NCBI RefSeq assembly: GCF_913778665.1
Contig: NZ_CAJYVQ010000004.1
Location: forward strand, 310,001 to 374,000
Length of the DNA: 64,000 nucleotides
From: an uncultured Stenotrophomonas sp.
Lineage (GTDB): Bacteria; Pseudomonadota; Gammaproteobacteria; Xanthomonadales; Xanthomonadaceae
Reading direction: 5' to 3'
The translations under genes were made by a program, and so were the position numbers. Positions within the stretch are counted from its first letter, which is position 1. Each line of letters opens with the position of its first letter. The notes below the pieces were generated by a model. It worked only from the letters and a program-made list of their open reading frames with translations. It made no database searches and had not been told where the DNA came from. Positions 18,905-29,212 of the stretch are shown in pieces.

Positions 18905-19318
18905 TTACTGCTGCACAAAACCGATCTTCTTCATCTGAGCGTTCTTGGCGGCGGCCAGAACCTTGGCCATCACGTCGTACTCGGAATCCGGGCTGGCGTC
19001 GATGCGCAGTTCGGGCTGGTTGGTCGGGTCACGCTGGACCTCCTGCTCCATCCGCTGCTGCAGCTCGCTGGTATTGATCGGGCTGTTGTTCCACGAGACC
19101 TGGTTGCTGGCGTCGATCTTCAACTCGATCGGCGGCGGCGGTTCGACCAGCTGCGGCGGTGGGTTGAGCACACGCTGCGGCAGGTCCACGGCGATCGGGT
19201 ACGTCATGATCGGCGCGGTCACGATGAAGATGATCAGCAGGACCAGCATCACGTCCACGAGGGGCGTGACGTTGATGTCTGCCATAGGGCCCTTGCCACC
19301 ACCACTACTGAATGCCAT
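18905..19318 (-). CDS. exbD2: ExbD/TolR family biopolymer transport protein 2
   Basis: 137 residues with a short cytoplasmic N-terminus, one membrane helix (about 22-40) and a periplasmic C-terminal domain. The helix carries the proton-relay Asp in [18 protein letters not shown]. It is a diverged second ExbD, starting 3 nt after exbD1. In Xanthomonas campestris the second ExbD is not needed for ferric iron uptake but is needed for some plant responses; whether that holds here is inference. A terminator follows. Confidence 0.92.
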   Translation of the reverse strand: MAFSSGGGKGPMADINVTPLVDVMLVLLIIFIVTAPIMTYPIAVDLPQRVLNPPPQLVEPPPPIELKIDASNQVSWNNSPINTSELQQRMEQEVQRDPTNQPELRIDASPDSEYDVMAKVLAAAKNAQMKKIGFVQQ

Positions 19319-19321
19319 GGC

Positions 19322-19747
19322 TTATTGCCCCTTTTCTTTGGTCGCGACGAAGCCGACGTCCAGCATGCCCTGCTCCTGCGCGACCTTGGTCAGGTCGTTG
19401 ATGACGCGCATCTTGGTGGTGCGGTCACCACGCAGGTTCAGCGGCGGCTGCGGGGTCTGCTGGGCGGCGGTCGCCAAGCGCGACTCGAGAGTCTGCTTGT
19501 TGATTTCTTCGTCGTTCCAGTAGATCGAGCCGTCTTCCTTGACTGCCAGGGTGATCGGCCCGGAACGCTTTTCAGCGTCTTCCGGCTTCTGCACCAGATT
19601 GGCTTCCGGCAGATCCACCTTGACCTTGTGGGACATCAGGGGCGCCGTGATGATGAAGATGATCAGCAGCACCAGCATCACGTCCACGAGGGGCGTAACG
19701 TTGATGTCGGCCATGGGGCCGCCGCTGTTACCACTACTGAAAGCCAT
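19322..19747 (-). CDS. exbD1: ExbD/TolR family biopolymer transport protein 1
   Basis: 141 residues, same plan as exbD2: N-terminal [20 protein letters not shown], a membrane helix with the conserved Asp ([13 protein letters not shown]), and a periplasmic domain. With ExbB it forms the proton-driven motor that energises TonB. It lies between exbB and exbD2. The almost identical first 30 residues of the two ExbD proteins suggest duplication with later divergence of the periplasmic part. Confidence 0.94.
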   Translation of the reverse strand: MAFSSGNSGGPMADINVTPLVDVMLVLLIIFIITAPLMSHKVKVDLPEANLVQKPEDAEKRSGPITLAVKEDGSIYWNDEEINKQTLESRLATAAQQTPQPPLNLRGDRTTKMRVINDLTKVAQEQGMLDVGFVATKEKGQ

Positions 19748-19804
19748 AACGGGCTCCGTCTAGATCGTGTTGACTACGTTCTCGCTGGGTACAGCGCGTC
19801 GCAA

Positions 19805-20566
19805 TTAGCGGACGCGCGAACCGGTGGCGAAGAAGTCGTGCAGGTCGTGCGCGAAGGTATCGAACTTGCTGATGGTCGCGCTGTTGATCTTGCTGAAGAA
19901 GTTGAAGGCGAACACGGCCGGGATCGCGACGAACAGACCGATCGCGGTCATGATCAGCGCTTCACCCACCGGGCCGGCAACGGCGTCGATCGAAGCGGAG
20001 CCGGTGGCACCGATCTTGATCAGCGCGCCGTAGATGCCCCACACGGTACCCAGCAGACCGACGAACGGAGCGGTCGCACCGACGGTGGCCAGCAGGGTCA
20101 TGCCCGACTGCAGCTTGTTGCTTTCGCGGGTCACGGCCTGACGCAGGGCACGGTCGACGAACTCCGAACGGCTCAGGTTCTCACCGACGCCGCCGGTAGC
20201 ACCGCCTTCAGCGCGCTGGTGGTGGGCAGCTGCCTGGGCAGCGTCCAGGGCGATCTTCGAGAACGGCTCCGAAGCCGGCTGTTCTTCCATCGCACGGATG
20301 GCGTCCTGTGCGTTCGGGGTATCCCAGAACAGGCTGACGACGCGATCAGCGGCGCTCTTCAGGCGGGTAGCACGGAAGATGTTGATGACGGTCCAGTACC
20401 AGGACATGGCCGACATGACGACCAGGGTCAGCAGCACGACCCAGGAAACCGCGAAATCACCCGGCTTGGTGGTCATTTCGTGGATCAGGTGCTCGAAGCC
20501 CATCTGCGACAGGGCGTTGGACGGATTGCCCCCGGCAGCAGCGGCGATGAAAAGTTCCTGCAGCAT
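19805..20566 (-). CDS. exbB: ExbB/MotA-TolQ-ExbB family proton channel protein
   Basis: 253 residues, three membrane helices: about 35-58, then a pair in the C-terminal half (GMTLLATVGATAPFVGLLGTVWG and GEALIMTAIGLFVAIPAVFAF). The conserved helix pair pattern TVGATAPFVGLLGTVWGI is diagnostic of ExbB/TolQ. It is the pentameric motor scaffold of the TonB system in the inner membrane. It starts 91 nt after tonB, and the first ATG is used. Confidence 0.95.
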   Translation of the reverse strand: MLQELFIAAAAGGNPSNALSQMGFEHLIHEMTTKPGDFAVSWVVLLTLVVMSAMSWYWTVINIFRATRLKSAADRVVSLFWDTPNAQDAIRAMEEQPASEPFSKIALDAAQAAAHHQRAEGGATGGVGENLSRSEFVDRALRQAVTRESNKLQSGMTLLATVGATAPFVGLLGTVWGIYGALIKIGATGSASIDAVAGPVGEALIMTAIGLFVAIPAVFAFNFFSKINSATISKFDTFAHDLHDFFATGSRVR

Positions 20567-20657
20567 GACGCTTACCTTTGTTGTGTGTGGTGATAAAGAG
20601 TGTAGCTAAGCTAAACAATCGAACCGGGAGCGGGGTGACCGTCGGCCACCCGACGCA

Positions 20658-21326
20658 TCAGTTCAGCGCAAAGTTGACCGGGACGCGAACGCGACCTGCC
20701 GCCTTCTTACCGCCAGATTCAGCGGCGTTGAAGCGCCACTTGCGAGCCGCTTCCATCGCAGCACGGTCCAGGTCGCGGTTACGGCTGGACTTTTCCACCG
20801 TGACATTGGTGACGTTGCCGCTGGCATCGACATCAATGATCAGGATCACTTCACCCTGGATACCTGCGCGGAAGGCTGCCGGCGGGTAGCGCGGCGGATT
20901 CATGGCCTTCGACGAGATGTCCACGCTGGCCTCGATCGAGGTTGCCGGTGCCGGCGGTGCGGGCGGCGACGGCGGGGTGACGATGTCGTTCGGGCGCGGT
21001 TCCGGCACGTCCACGACCGGCGCCTGCGGCGGCGGCGGGACCGGCGACGGCTTCGGCGGCGACAGATTCTTCACCGGCGGCGGCGGAGTATCTGTCGGCG
21101 GCGGCGGCGGCGGCGGCGGGGGCGGCGGCGGCGGCGCATCGACGATGGTCACCATGACGTTGCGCTCCTTCTCCGCGACGGCCTTGGGAGCCACGGCGGG
21201 GATCAGGAGCATCATGAAGGCGGCCAGATGCAGGGCAATTACAAACGCGATGCCGACGATGCGAGGCCAGCTCAGCCCCTTGTCATCGGGTTGTTCGTAC
21301 CGGTGAACGATTAGTTGTTCCGTCAT
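20658..21326 (-). CDS. tonB: Energy transducer TonB
   Basis: 222-residue TonB. It has a cytoplasmic N-terminus, a signal-anchor helix at about 23-42 (VGIAFVIALHLAAFMMLLI), a Pro-rich periplasmic spacer with an uninterrupted run of 13 prolines, and the C-terminal TonB domain (NPPRYPPAAFRAGIQGEV, AARKWRFNAA). It transmits ExbBD energy to outer-membrane receptors such as that at 7420-9510. ATG 21326 (TEQLIVHRYEQ) is chosen over an upstream in-frame start. The poly-Pro run is encoded by a GGC-rich tract (minus strand CCG/CCC) at about 21098-21138. Confidence 0.94.
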   Translation of the reverse strand: MTEQLIVHRYEQPDDKGLSWPRIVGIAFVIALHLAAFMMLLIPAVAPKAVAEKERNVMVTIVDAPPPPPPPPPPPPPTDTPPPPVKNLSPPKPSPVPPPPQAPVVDVPEPRPNDIVTPPSPPAPPAPATSIEASVDISSKAMNPPRYPPAAFRAGIQGEVILIIDVDASGNVTNVTVEKSSRNRDLDRAAMEAARKWRFNAAESGGKKAAGRVRVPVNFALN

Positions 21327-21469
21327 GCGCCAAGAGCTCAATAGTGGGGCCGGGATGCCGGGGGCGGAATCCCTGATCAGCGGTGCATGACACCGCAGGA
21401 ACCTCCAAGCTTATACCAATCCTGAGCGCCTGCGCATCAACTGAGCAGGCGTTCAGGCGTTATTCCTAC

Positions 21470-22657
21470 TTACTTCAGGTTGATGATTTTCTTGGCATCA
21501 GCCTGGTTCTTCACACCCTTCGCCAGCGCCTGCTGGGCGGCCTGCTTGGCCTCCGGGATGCGACCTTCGGCATGCAGGACGCGTGCCAGGTTCAGGTAGG
21601 TCTCACCGTCCTTGGACAGCGGGGCGGCCTTTTGCCACGCGTCGATCGCCTGCGGCACCTGGTCGGAGTAGTAGTAGGACTGGGCCAGGGCCAGGTAAAC
21701 CTGGTAGTCCGGCTTCAGGATGCCCTTCTGCAACCCTTCGTTGATGACCGCGATGACGTCCTTTTCCTTCTTGTCGGTGTTGGCATAGATCGAGTACAGC
21801 TGCTTGTACTCGCGCTCTTCGGTGAGCTGGCCGCTGCTACGCAGCTTGTCCATCACTGCGGCAGCCTTGTCCATCTGGTCGGCCTGCATGTACATGCTGG
21901 CCAGGTTCAGCTGGGCCTTCTTGTCGGCCGGGTTCTTGGCAGCCAGCGCCTCGGCTTCCTTGACCGCTTCACCGGACTGGCCGGCTTCGGACAGGGCCGC
22001 CATCAGCAGCTGGTTCCAGTTGTCCTTCGGCTCGGCGGCGCCGGCGATGGCCTGCTTCAGCACCGGGATCGCTTCCTGGTAGCGCTCGAGCTGGTAGAGC
22101 GCCTGGCCCTTGGCAATCAGTTCTTCCGGCTTGGTCGACTTGCTCTCGGCGAAATACTTGTCCAGCGTCGCCAGGCCTTCAGCGGTCTGGTCTTCCTGCA
22201 GCTGCAGCTGGCCCAGCATCAGCATCGACTGGAAGTGGCCGTTGTTGTCCAGGCCGTTGAACTGCAGGACCTGCTTCAGGTAGGCAATGGCGGCCTTGGC
22301 GTCGTCGGTCTGGTAGGCGGCCTGCGAGGCCAGCTGAGCGGCCAGCGACTTGTCGTAATCGTTCGCGGCGCTGTCGGCCAGGATCGCGTCAGCCTGCTCG
22401 CGGGTCTCCGGGAACTTTTCCTTGTTGTAGCTGTCGATCATTTTCTGCAGCTTGCTGCCCATCTTGGCAGAGGCCTTGACCGTCGGTTCCTGGCGGGTCG
22501 CGTTCGGGTACAGCACCTCGGCCTTGGCCTGCTTGCCGCCGCGGTTGCCACGGTCGGAGGAACGCGAGGACTGCGCGAAGGCATCGGTGACCACGGCGCC
22601 GGTCAGGGCGGTCGCGACGAGGACGGAAAGCACTGCTTTGTGGTTACGGAAAATCAT
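21470..22657 (-). CDS. Secreted tetratricopeptide-repeat protein upstream of tonB
   Basis: 395 residues. A signal peptide of about 28 residues (cleavage near AFA-QS) and a short Arg/Gly-rich linker precede roughly nine helical TPR-like repeats from about 70 to 390 (for example EELIAKGQALYQLERYQEAI and QAIDAWQKAAPLSKDGETYLNLA). It is a periplasmic scaffold, transcribed in the same direction as tonB, 143 nt upstream. Related TPR proteins accompany TonB systems in other gammaproteobacteria. A functional link here is inferred from position only. Confidence 0.82.
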   Translation of the reverse strand: MIFRNHKAVLSVLVATALTGAVVTDAFAQSSRSSDRGNRGGKQAKAEVLYPNATRQEPTVKASAKMGSKLQKMIDSYNKEKFPETREQADAILADSAANDYDKSLAAQLASQAAYQTDDAKAAIAYLKQVLQFNGLDNNGHFQSMLMLGQLQLQEDQTAEGLATLDKYFAESKSTKPEELIAKGQALYQLERYQEAIPVLKQAIAGAAEPKDNWNQLLMAALSEAGQSGEAVKEAEALAAKNPADKKAQLNLASMYMQADQMDKAAAVMDKLRSSGQLTEEREYKQLYSIYANTDKKEKDVIAVINEGLQKGILKPDYQVYLALAQSYYYSDQVPQAIDAWQKAAPLSKDGETYLNLARVLHAEGRIPEAKQAAQQALAKGVKNQADAKKIINLK

Positions 22658-22788
22658 CGTTCACCTCGATCGAACCGCCATTAGCGGCAAAGTCGGACTG
22701 TCAGAAAAATCTGAGCCGCCAAACGTATCAGAAACAGATGGCGTGAGAAATCGTTTTATGTGCTGCACTACAGCATAGAACTGCGCAC

Positions 22789-23595
22789 TCATCCGCACTT
22801 TGGCCGCAGTCCAGCCGCCTGCGCCTGTTGATAAACCGGGGTCAGGCCCGGTGCATCGCGTCGCAGTTCCTGGATCCGGTTGGCCGGATCGGGGTGGGTG
22901 GACAGCCATTGTGGGCTGCGACCGCCACTGGCGGCCATCATGTTCTGCCACAGATCGACCGCCTGCGCCGGGTTGAAACCGGCCTGCGCCATCAGCCGCT
23001 GGCCGATCACGTCGGCCTCGCTCTCCTGGGTCCGCGAACCGGGCAGCAGGAAGGCGGTCTGCGCGCCCATGCCGCCGAGCTGGTTCACCGTGCTGGCGGC
23101 ACCTTCGCCGTAAGCGGCACCGGCCAGCGCGCCGAGCACGGCCAGGCCGGTCTGTGCGCCCATCTGGCGTGTGATGCGTTCCTCGTGGTGGCGGGCGATG
23201 ACATGGCCGATTTCATGGCCGATCACGGCAGCCAACTGGTCCTGGTTCTTCGCCACGGTGAAGATGCCGGTGTTCACACCGACCTTGCCGCCGGGCAGGG
23301 CGAACGCGTTGGGCTCCTTGTCGACGAATACCGCGGTTTCCCACCGTACGCCACGGTACTGAGGGGGCAACTGCGCCACCAGTGCATTGACCACGCATTG
23401 CACGTAGCCGTTCTGGCGGCCGTCGGTGCTGATCTTTTCCTTCTGCTTGGTTTCAGCAAAGGCCTGCGCGCCGAGCTGGTCCAGCTGCGCCTGCGACACG
23501 CCGCCAACCATTTGCCGGCGGCCGGTCGGTGAGGTGGTCGTGGCGCACGCACCGAGCAGGGTGGTGATGACAAGGGCCAGCAGCAGTTGTTTCAT
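22789..23595 (-). CDS. M48-family zinc metalloprotease lipoprotein
   Basis: 268 residues. Lipoprotein signal MKQLLLALVITTLLGAC with the lipidated Cys at 17. Catalytic site HEIGH (His127, Glu128, His131) and the third zinc ligand in ESEAD (191-195). This matches the LoiP/YcaL/BepA-type periplasmic proteases that degrade or help assemble outer-membrane proteins. ATG 23595 gives the clean lipobox; the frame is open 12 codons further. It stands alone between a TPR protein gene and a CPBP protease gene. Confidence 0.9.
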   Translation of the reverse strand: MKQLLLALVITTLLGACATTTSPTGRRQMVGGVSQAQLDQLGAQAFAETKQKEKISTDGRQNGYVQCVVNALVAQLPPQYRGVRWETAVFVDKEPNAFALPGGKVGVNTGIFTVAKNQDQLAAVIGHEIGHVIARHHEERITRQMGAQTGLAVLGALAGAAYGEGAASTVNQLGGMGAQTAFLLPGSRTQESEADVIGQRLMAQAGFNPAQAVDLWQNMMAASGGRSPQWLSTHPDPANRIQELRRDAPGLTPVYQQAQAAGLRPKCG

Positions 23596-23667
23596 GGAAA
23601 GATCCCCCGTGTTCATGTGCGCAGTGTCCAATGTGACGGCTTAATCTTTCGTCAAGCGGACGCTGCG

Positions 23668-24507
23668 TTACGTTGACCCCAGGAACACCATCGCGGCAAG
23701 CGCAACCGCATTGTTCAGCGCATGCGCGGTGATCGCCGCCCACAGGGTACCAGTGCGCTGGTACAGCCAGCAGAAGGCGGCGCCCATGCCGCCATAGACC
23801 AGCCACAGCTGGGCCATGCCCAGCAGCGAATTCTTGCTCAGGCCGGGTACTTCATGGACCAGCGCGAAGGCCAGGCTGCTCAGCACGATGCCCAGCCACG
23901 GGCGGCCGGCTTTCCACAGGCGCCCGAACAGCACGCGGCGGAACAGCAGTTCTTCGTAGGCCGGTGCCAGCACCACCGCAAACAGCACCAGGAACAGCGG
24001 GAAACGTGCAATCGCGTTCTGCATCAGTTCGACGTTGGTGGGAACCGGTTCGATGCCGAACTGCTTGGCCAGGAACGCGATGCCATTGCTGCCGATCACG
24101 ATCAGCGTGGCCACCAGCACGGTCCAGCCCCAGGTTGAAGGACGACGCAGCGCCTGCCGCGAGGCGCGACGCTCATCGGCACTGGCCGGGCGCCGCCAGA
24201 AGTAGAGCACCAGCGCCGCGCCGCCGGTCGCGATCAGCGCCATCAGGATCTGTGCGAGGGCGCCGGGCTGGCCGACCGCCGCGCCGACCGCGTCAGGTGT
24301 CAGTCCGCCGCTCTGGACATTGGCCTGGCTGACCACGATGGCGCGGTAGAAGCCCCAGAACAGCCCGGTGATCAGGCTGAGCCCGAACAGAGTGACGGCG
24401 GCGATGCCCAGGTCGATGAAGAAGCCCGCCAGCGCGGAGCCCGCGCGCGGCAAGGCCGAGGCCGGCGGAATCGGGGGCGGGGCGGAAACCGGGGCGGATG
24501 CGGACAT
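23668..24507 (-). CDS. CPBP (Abi/CAAX) family intramembrane glutamic protease
   Basis: 279 residues with about seven to eight membrane helices. CPBP motif 1 is AYEELLFRR (Glu185-Glu186, Arg190). Motif 2 is FALVHE with His218. Bacterial members act in bacteriocin immunity or protein processing; the target is unknown. I start at ATG 24507 (SASAPVSAPPPIPP). It is transcribed after gyrB, with a 9-bp hairpin (24533-24560) in between. Confidence 0.88.
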   Translation of the reverse strand: MSASAPVSAPPPIPPASALPRAGSALAGFFIDLGIAAVTLFGLSLITGLFWGFYRAIVVSQANVQSGGLTPDAVGAAVGQPGALAQILMALIATGGAALVLYFWRRPASADERRASRQALRRPSTWGWTVLVATLIVIGSNGIAFLAKQFGIEPVPTNVELMQNAIARFPLFLVLFAVVLAPAYEELLFRRVLFGRLWKAGRPWLGIVLSSLAFALVHEVPGLSKNSLLGMAQLWLVYGGMGAAFCWLYQRTGTLWAAITAHALNNAVALAAMVFLGST

Positions 24508-24532
24508 CAGGTACCTGCGTTCAAGGATCGAA

Positions 24533-24560
24533 GGCCGGTGCACCTCCCCGCGCACCGGCC
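24533..24560 (-). terminator. GC hairpin after gyrB
   Basis: Perfect 9-bp stem GGCCGGTGC / GCACCGGCC with a 10-nt loop, 13 nt after the gyrB stop codon. No T-run follows on the minus strand, so it may stall or protect rather than terminate. Confidence 0.5.
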
Positions 24561-24573
24561 GTCGCTGATTGTG

Positions 24574-27108
<2,535 letters not shown>

Positions 27109-27145
27109 TTATACCAGCCGGGGTCCAACGGCCCTGATGTGCCCA

Positions 27146-28240
27146 CTATGGCACAGCCACGATCTGTGCATGTTCCACGTGGAACCGGGTGATGCGGGTC
27201 AGTTCCTGCAATGCGGCCGGGGTTTCGGTGGCAGTGATGAAGATCTGTGCCGGCCCGTTGAGCAGGCGCTCCAGTACCCGCGTTTGGTGGGTGCGATCCA
27301 GCTCTGAACCCAGATCATCCAATGCGATCACCGGCCATTCGCCGCGCTGCTGCGCATAGTCTTCCGCCTGCGCCAACAGGCAGGCCAATGCCGTCAGCTT
27401 GGCCTGTCCGCGTGACAAGGCGTCGCGGCCTGGAATGCTGTGGAATCCCACGCTCCAGTCAGCCCGGTGCGGACCCACCGAGGTGTAACCGGCTTGGCGG
27501 TCGCGGTCGCGGGCCAGCAGCAGGGCGTCGGCCAGGGAAAGCTCGTGCCTGCGCCAGCCCGGGCTCAGTTCGAGACCCTGGATGCCCAGCGAGGGAGACA
27601 GGCTGGCGGCCAAGGCGACGGTTCGCTGCTGCAGGCGCTCCAGATAGTGTTGGCGGCGGCTGGTCAGCGGTTCCCCGGCCTCGGCCAGCTCGTGATCCCA
27701 GGTATCGAGCATCCGCGATGGGCCGCCCTGTTTGAGCAGTGCGTTGCGCTGCTTCAAAGCGCGTGAGTAGCGGCGCCACAGGGACAGAAAATCCGGTTCC
27801 ACGTGGAACAAGCCCCAATCGAGAAAGCGCCGACGGGGTTCGCCACCGCCACTGACCAGCGCGTGGCTGCCAGGCTCGAACGTCACCACTGCCAAGGCAG
27901 CGCAGAGATTGCCGAGCTGGGCCACGTCTTCGCCGTCCAATCGTCCCTTCCACTCCTGGCCGCTGTGGCGCAGGCCCGCCTTTCGGCGATGCGGTGAGTG
28001 ATCAGTGCGCTGTTCGTCCCATTCCACGAAGATTTCCAGCGCCTCCTGGCCTTGACGGACCAGGCCGTCGCGGACACGTCCGCGGAAGCTGCGGCCGTAC
28101 GCCATCACATGCAGGGCTTCGAGCACGCTGGTCTTGCCAGCACCATTGTCGCCGGTCAGCAGGTTCAAGCCTGGCTGGGGCGACAGGTCCACCGCACTGA
28201 AGCGACGCAGTTGATGCAAGGCGATGCGGCGGATCTGCAT
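27146..28240 (-). CDS. recF: DNA replication/repair protein RecF
   Basis: 364-residue SMC-like ATPase that helps load RecA at gaps. Walker A GDNGAGKTSVLEALH is near residue 31, the ABC signature region is LSRGQAKLTALACLLAQAE, and Walker B is VIALDDLGSELD. Two perfect parS palindromes lie inside the gene at 27171-27186 and 27795-27810, both read as Phe-His-Val-Glu in frame. Unlike the common dnaN-recF arrangement, about 980 bp and a terminator separate it from dnaN, so it must use its own promoter. Confidence 0.96.
   Translation of the reverse strand: MQIRRIALHQLRRFSAVDLSPQPGLNLLTGDNGAGKTSVLEALHVMAYGRSFRGRVRDGLVRQGQEALEIFVEWDEQRTDHSPHRRKAGLRHSGQEWKGRLDGEDVAQLGNLCAALAVVTFEPGSHALVSGGGEPRRRFLDWGLFHVEPDFLSLWRRYSRALKQRNALLKQGGPSRMLDTWDHELAEAGEPLTSRRQHYLERLQQRTVALAASLSPSLGIQGLELSPGWRRHELSLADALLLARDRDRQAGYTSVGPHRADWSVGFHSIPGRDALSRGQAKLTALACLLAQAEDYAQQRGEWPVIALDDLGSELDRTHQTRVLERLLNGPAQIFITATETPAALQELTRITRFHVEHAQIVAVP
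27171..27186. promoter_or_regulatory. parS site inside recF (3' end)
   Basis: TGTTCCACGTGGAACC, a perfect 14-bp palindrome identical to pseudomonad-type parS, the ParB binding site. It lies within recF codons for F-H-V-E. Confidence 0.88.
27795..27810. promoter_or_regulatory. parS site inside recF (middle)
   Basis: GGTTCCACGTGGAACA, again the perfect 14-bp palindrome, 624 bp from the first. It is also read as F-H-V-E in the recF frame. Confidence 0.88.
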
Positions 28241-28371
28241 GGGGCGCGAAGGACCATCCGCTCAGGGCGGTAGAAGGGAGGGGAATCCATCAGCTTACTG
28301 CATCGGTCAAGTGGGGCGAGGCGTCAGGCCGGTCGCGCCGAAGGAGCAGATTCTGCGCGCACCGATGGACG

Positions 28372-28387
28372 CGTTCCACGTGGAATG
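28372..28387. promoter_or_regulatory. parS-like site in the dnaN-recF spacer
   Basis: CGTTCCACGTGGAATG: 13 of 14 core bases match the GTTCCACGTGGAAC palindrome. It lies 132 bp upstream of the recF start codon. Confidence 0.75.
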
Positions 28388-28435
28388 CGCAGTGACGCGC
28401 CGGCACCTGCCCGGCTGGAACGGCCCGAGATTTCT

Positions 28436-28478
28436 TCAAATCTGCGCCGGGCTCCAGGGTCGAGACCCGCAGATTTCA
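28436..28478. repeat. Inverted pair of GCAGATTTSA motifs, copy A
   Basis: TCAAATCTGC (28436-28445), 23-nt spacer, GCAGATTTCA (28469-28478). The spacer contains the small palindrome GGGTC-GA-GACCC. A partner with exactly the same geometry lies at 28555-28597. It may bind a dimeric or repeated origin protein; no known box matches. Confidence 0.7.
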
Positions 28479-28554
28479 ACGATTTCCGGGGCGCCGCGGG
28501 CCAATCGCGGGGACGCCTTGAGTGTGGTTCCGACGGATGACGCCGCCAATTCCG

Positions 28555-28597
28555 TCAAATCTGCGAGCCAATATCCTGGAGGGTTCCACAGATTTCA
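28555..28597. repeat. Inverted pair of GCAGATTTSA motifs, copy B
   Basis: TCAAATCTGC (28555-28564), 23-nt spacer, ACAGATTTCA (28588-28597). Arm sequence, orientation and spacing equal copy A (28436-28478), while the spacer sequences differ. Confidence 0.7.
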
Positions 28598-29150
28598 AGT
28601 AATTCAGGGCATTCGTTCCACGATGTCCACAGTCGGCCTGTATGACTTATACACAAGGTATGGGCAATCTGTGGATAAAAAAGCCCTTTTGACCTGCGCT
28701 GAAAACTATCCACAGGTTCCCCCCCAGCCCGAAGGCCCTCTATACAGGGGGTTTCAGGCTCATAAATCTCTTCTAAAACAAAGAGATAATGCATTTCTCC
28801 ACGAAATCTGGCTCTACCATCACCACCATGCTTTAGATTTATACCCAGATTTAGAAGCTAGGCACGCCCCTCATCTGCCTCCAGCGAGGGTGTGGACAGT
28901 CCCGTTTGCGGAAGCGCAGCATCACCTTCCACCGATGATGATCGGTTGTTCGCAATGTCGAACACCGGTACATGGAAGTGGCGGATGGAAGCGGTCGCTG
29001 TCCAATCTTCATCGCATCCGGCTCGATAGGCCGTACACGGACGAATCTCCACCGCTCTGAATCCCTAAGGCCGCTTCAGGCAAACGGGAGATCGAAGAGA
29101 TCCGGGGGCAGGGAGGCCCAGCCAGACTTCCTCCGCTCTTTATCGGGGAT

Positions 29151-29164
29151 GCTCCACGTGGAAC
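29151..29164. promoter_or_regulatory. parS-like site beside the dnaN terminator
   Basis: GCTCCACGTGGAAC, one mismatch to the palindrome. It abuts the T-tract side of the dnaN terminator. Confidence 0.7.
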
Positions 29165-29192
29165 AAAAAAACGCCCGGGAGGTCCCGGGCGT
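29165..29192 (-). terminator. Intrinsic terminator of dnaN
   Basis: On the minus strand: stem ACGCCCGGGA / TCCCGGGCGT (29171-29192) with a 2-nt turn, then a run of T (29165-29170). It is 30 nt after the dnaN stop codon, so transcription of dnaN is uncoupled from recF. parS-like sites flank it on both sides. Confidence 0.92.
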
Positions 29193-29198
29193 TTCTGC

Positions 29199-29212
29199 GT
29201 TCCACGTGAAAC
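29199..29212. promoter_or_regulatory. parS site next to dnaN
   Basis: GTTCCACGTGAAAC, a classic parS core variant found in many bacteria, 11 bp from the dnaN stop codon. Confidence 0.85.

Noticed and set aside
28224..29060. 278-codon plus-strand frame and an 80-codon minus-strand frame in the dnaN-recF gap
   Set aside because: They cover DnaA boxes, parS and the AT-rich stretch, start inside recF or lack ribosome-binding sites, and have no family resemblance. A non-coding origin-type region explains the sequence better.
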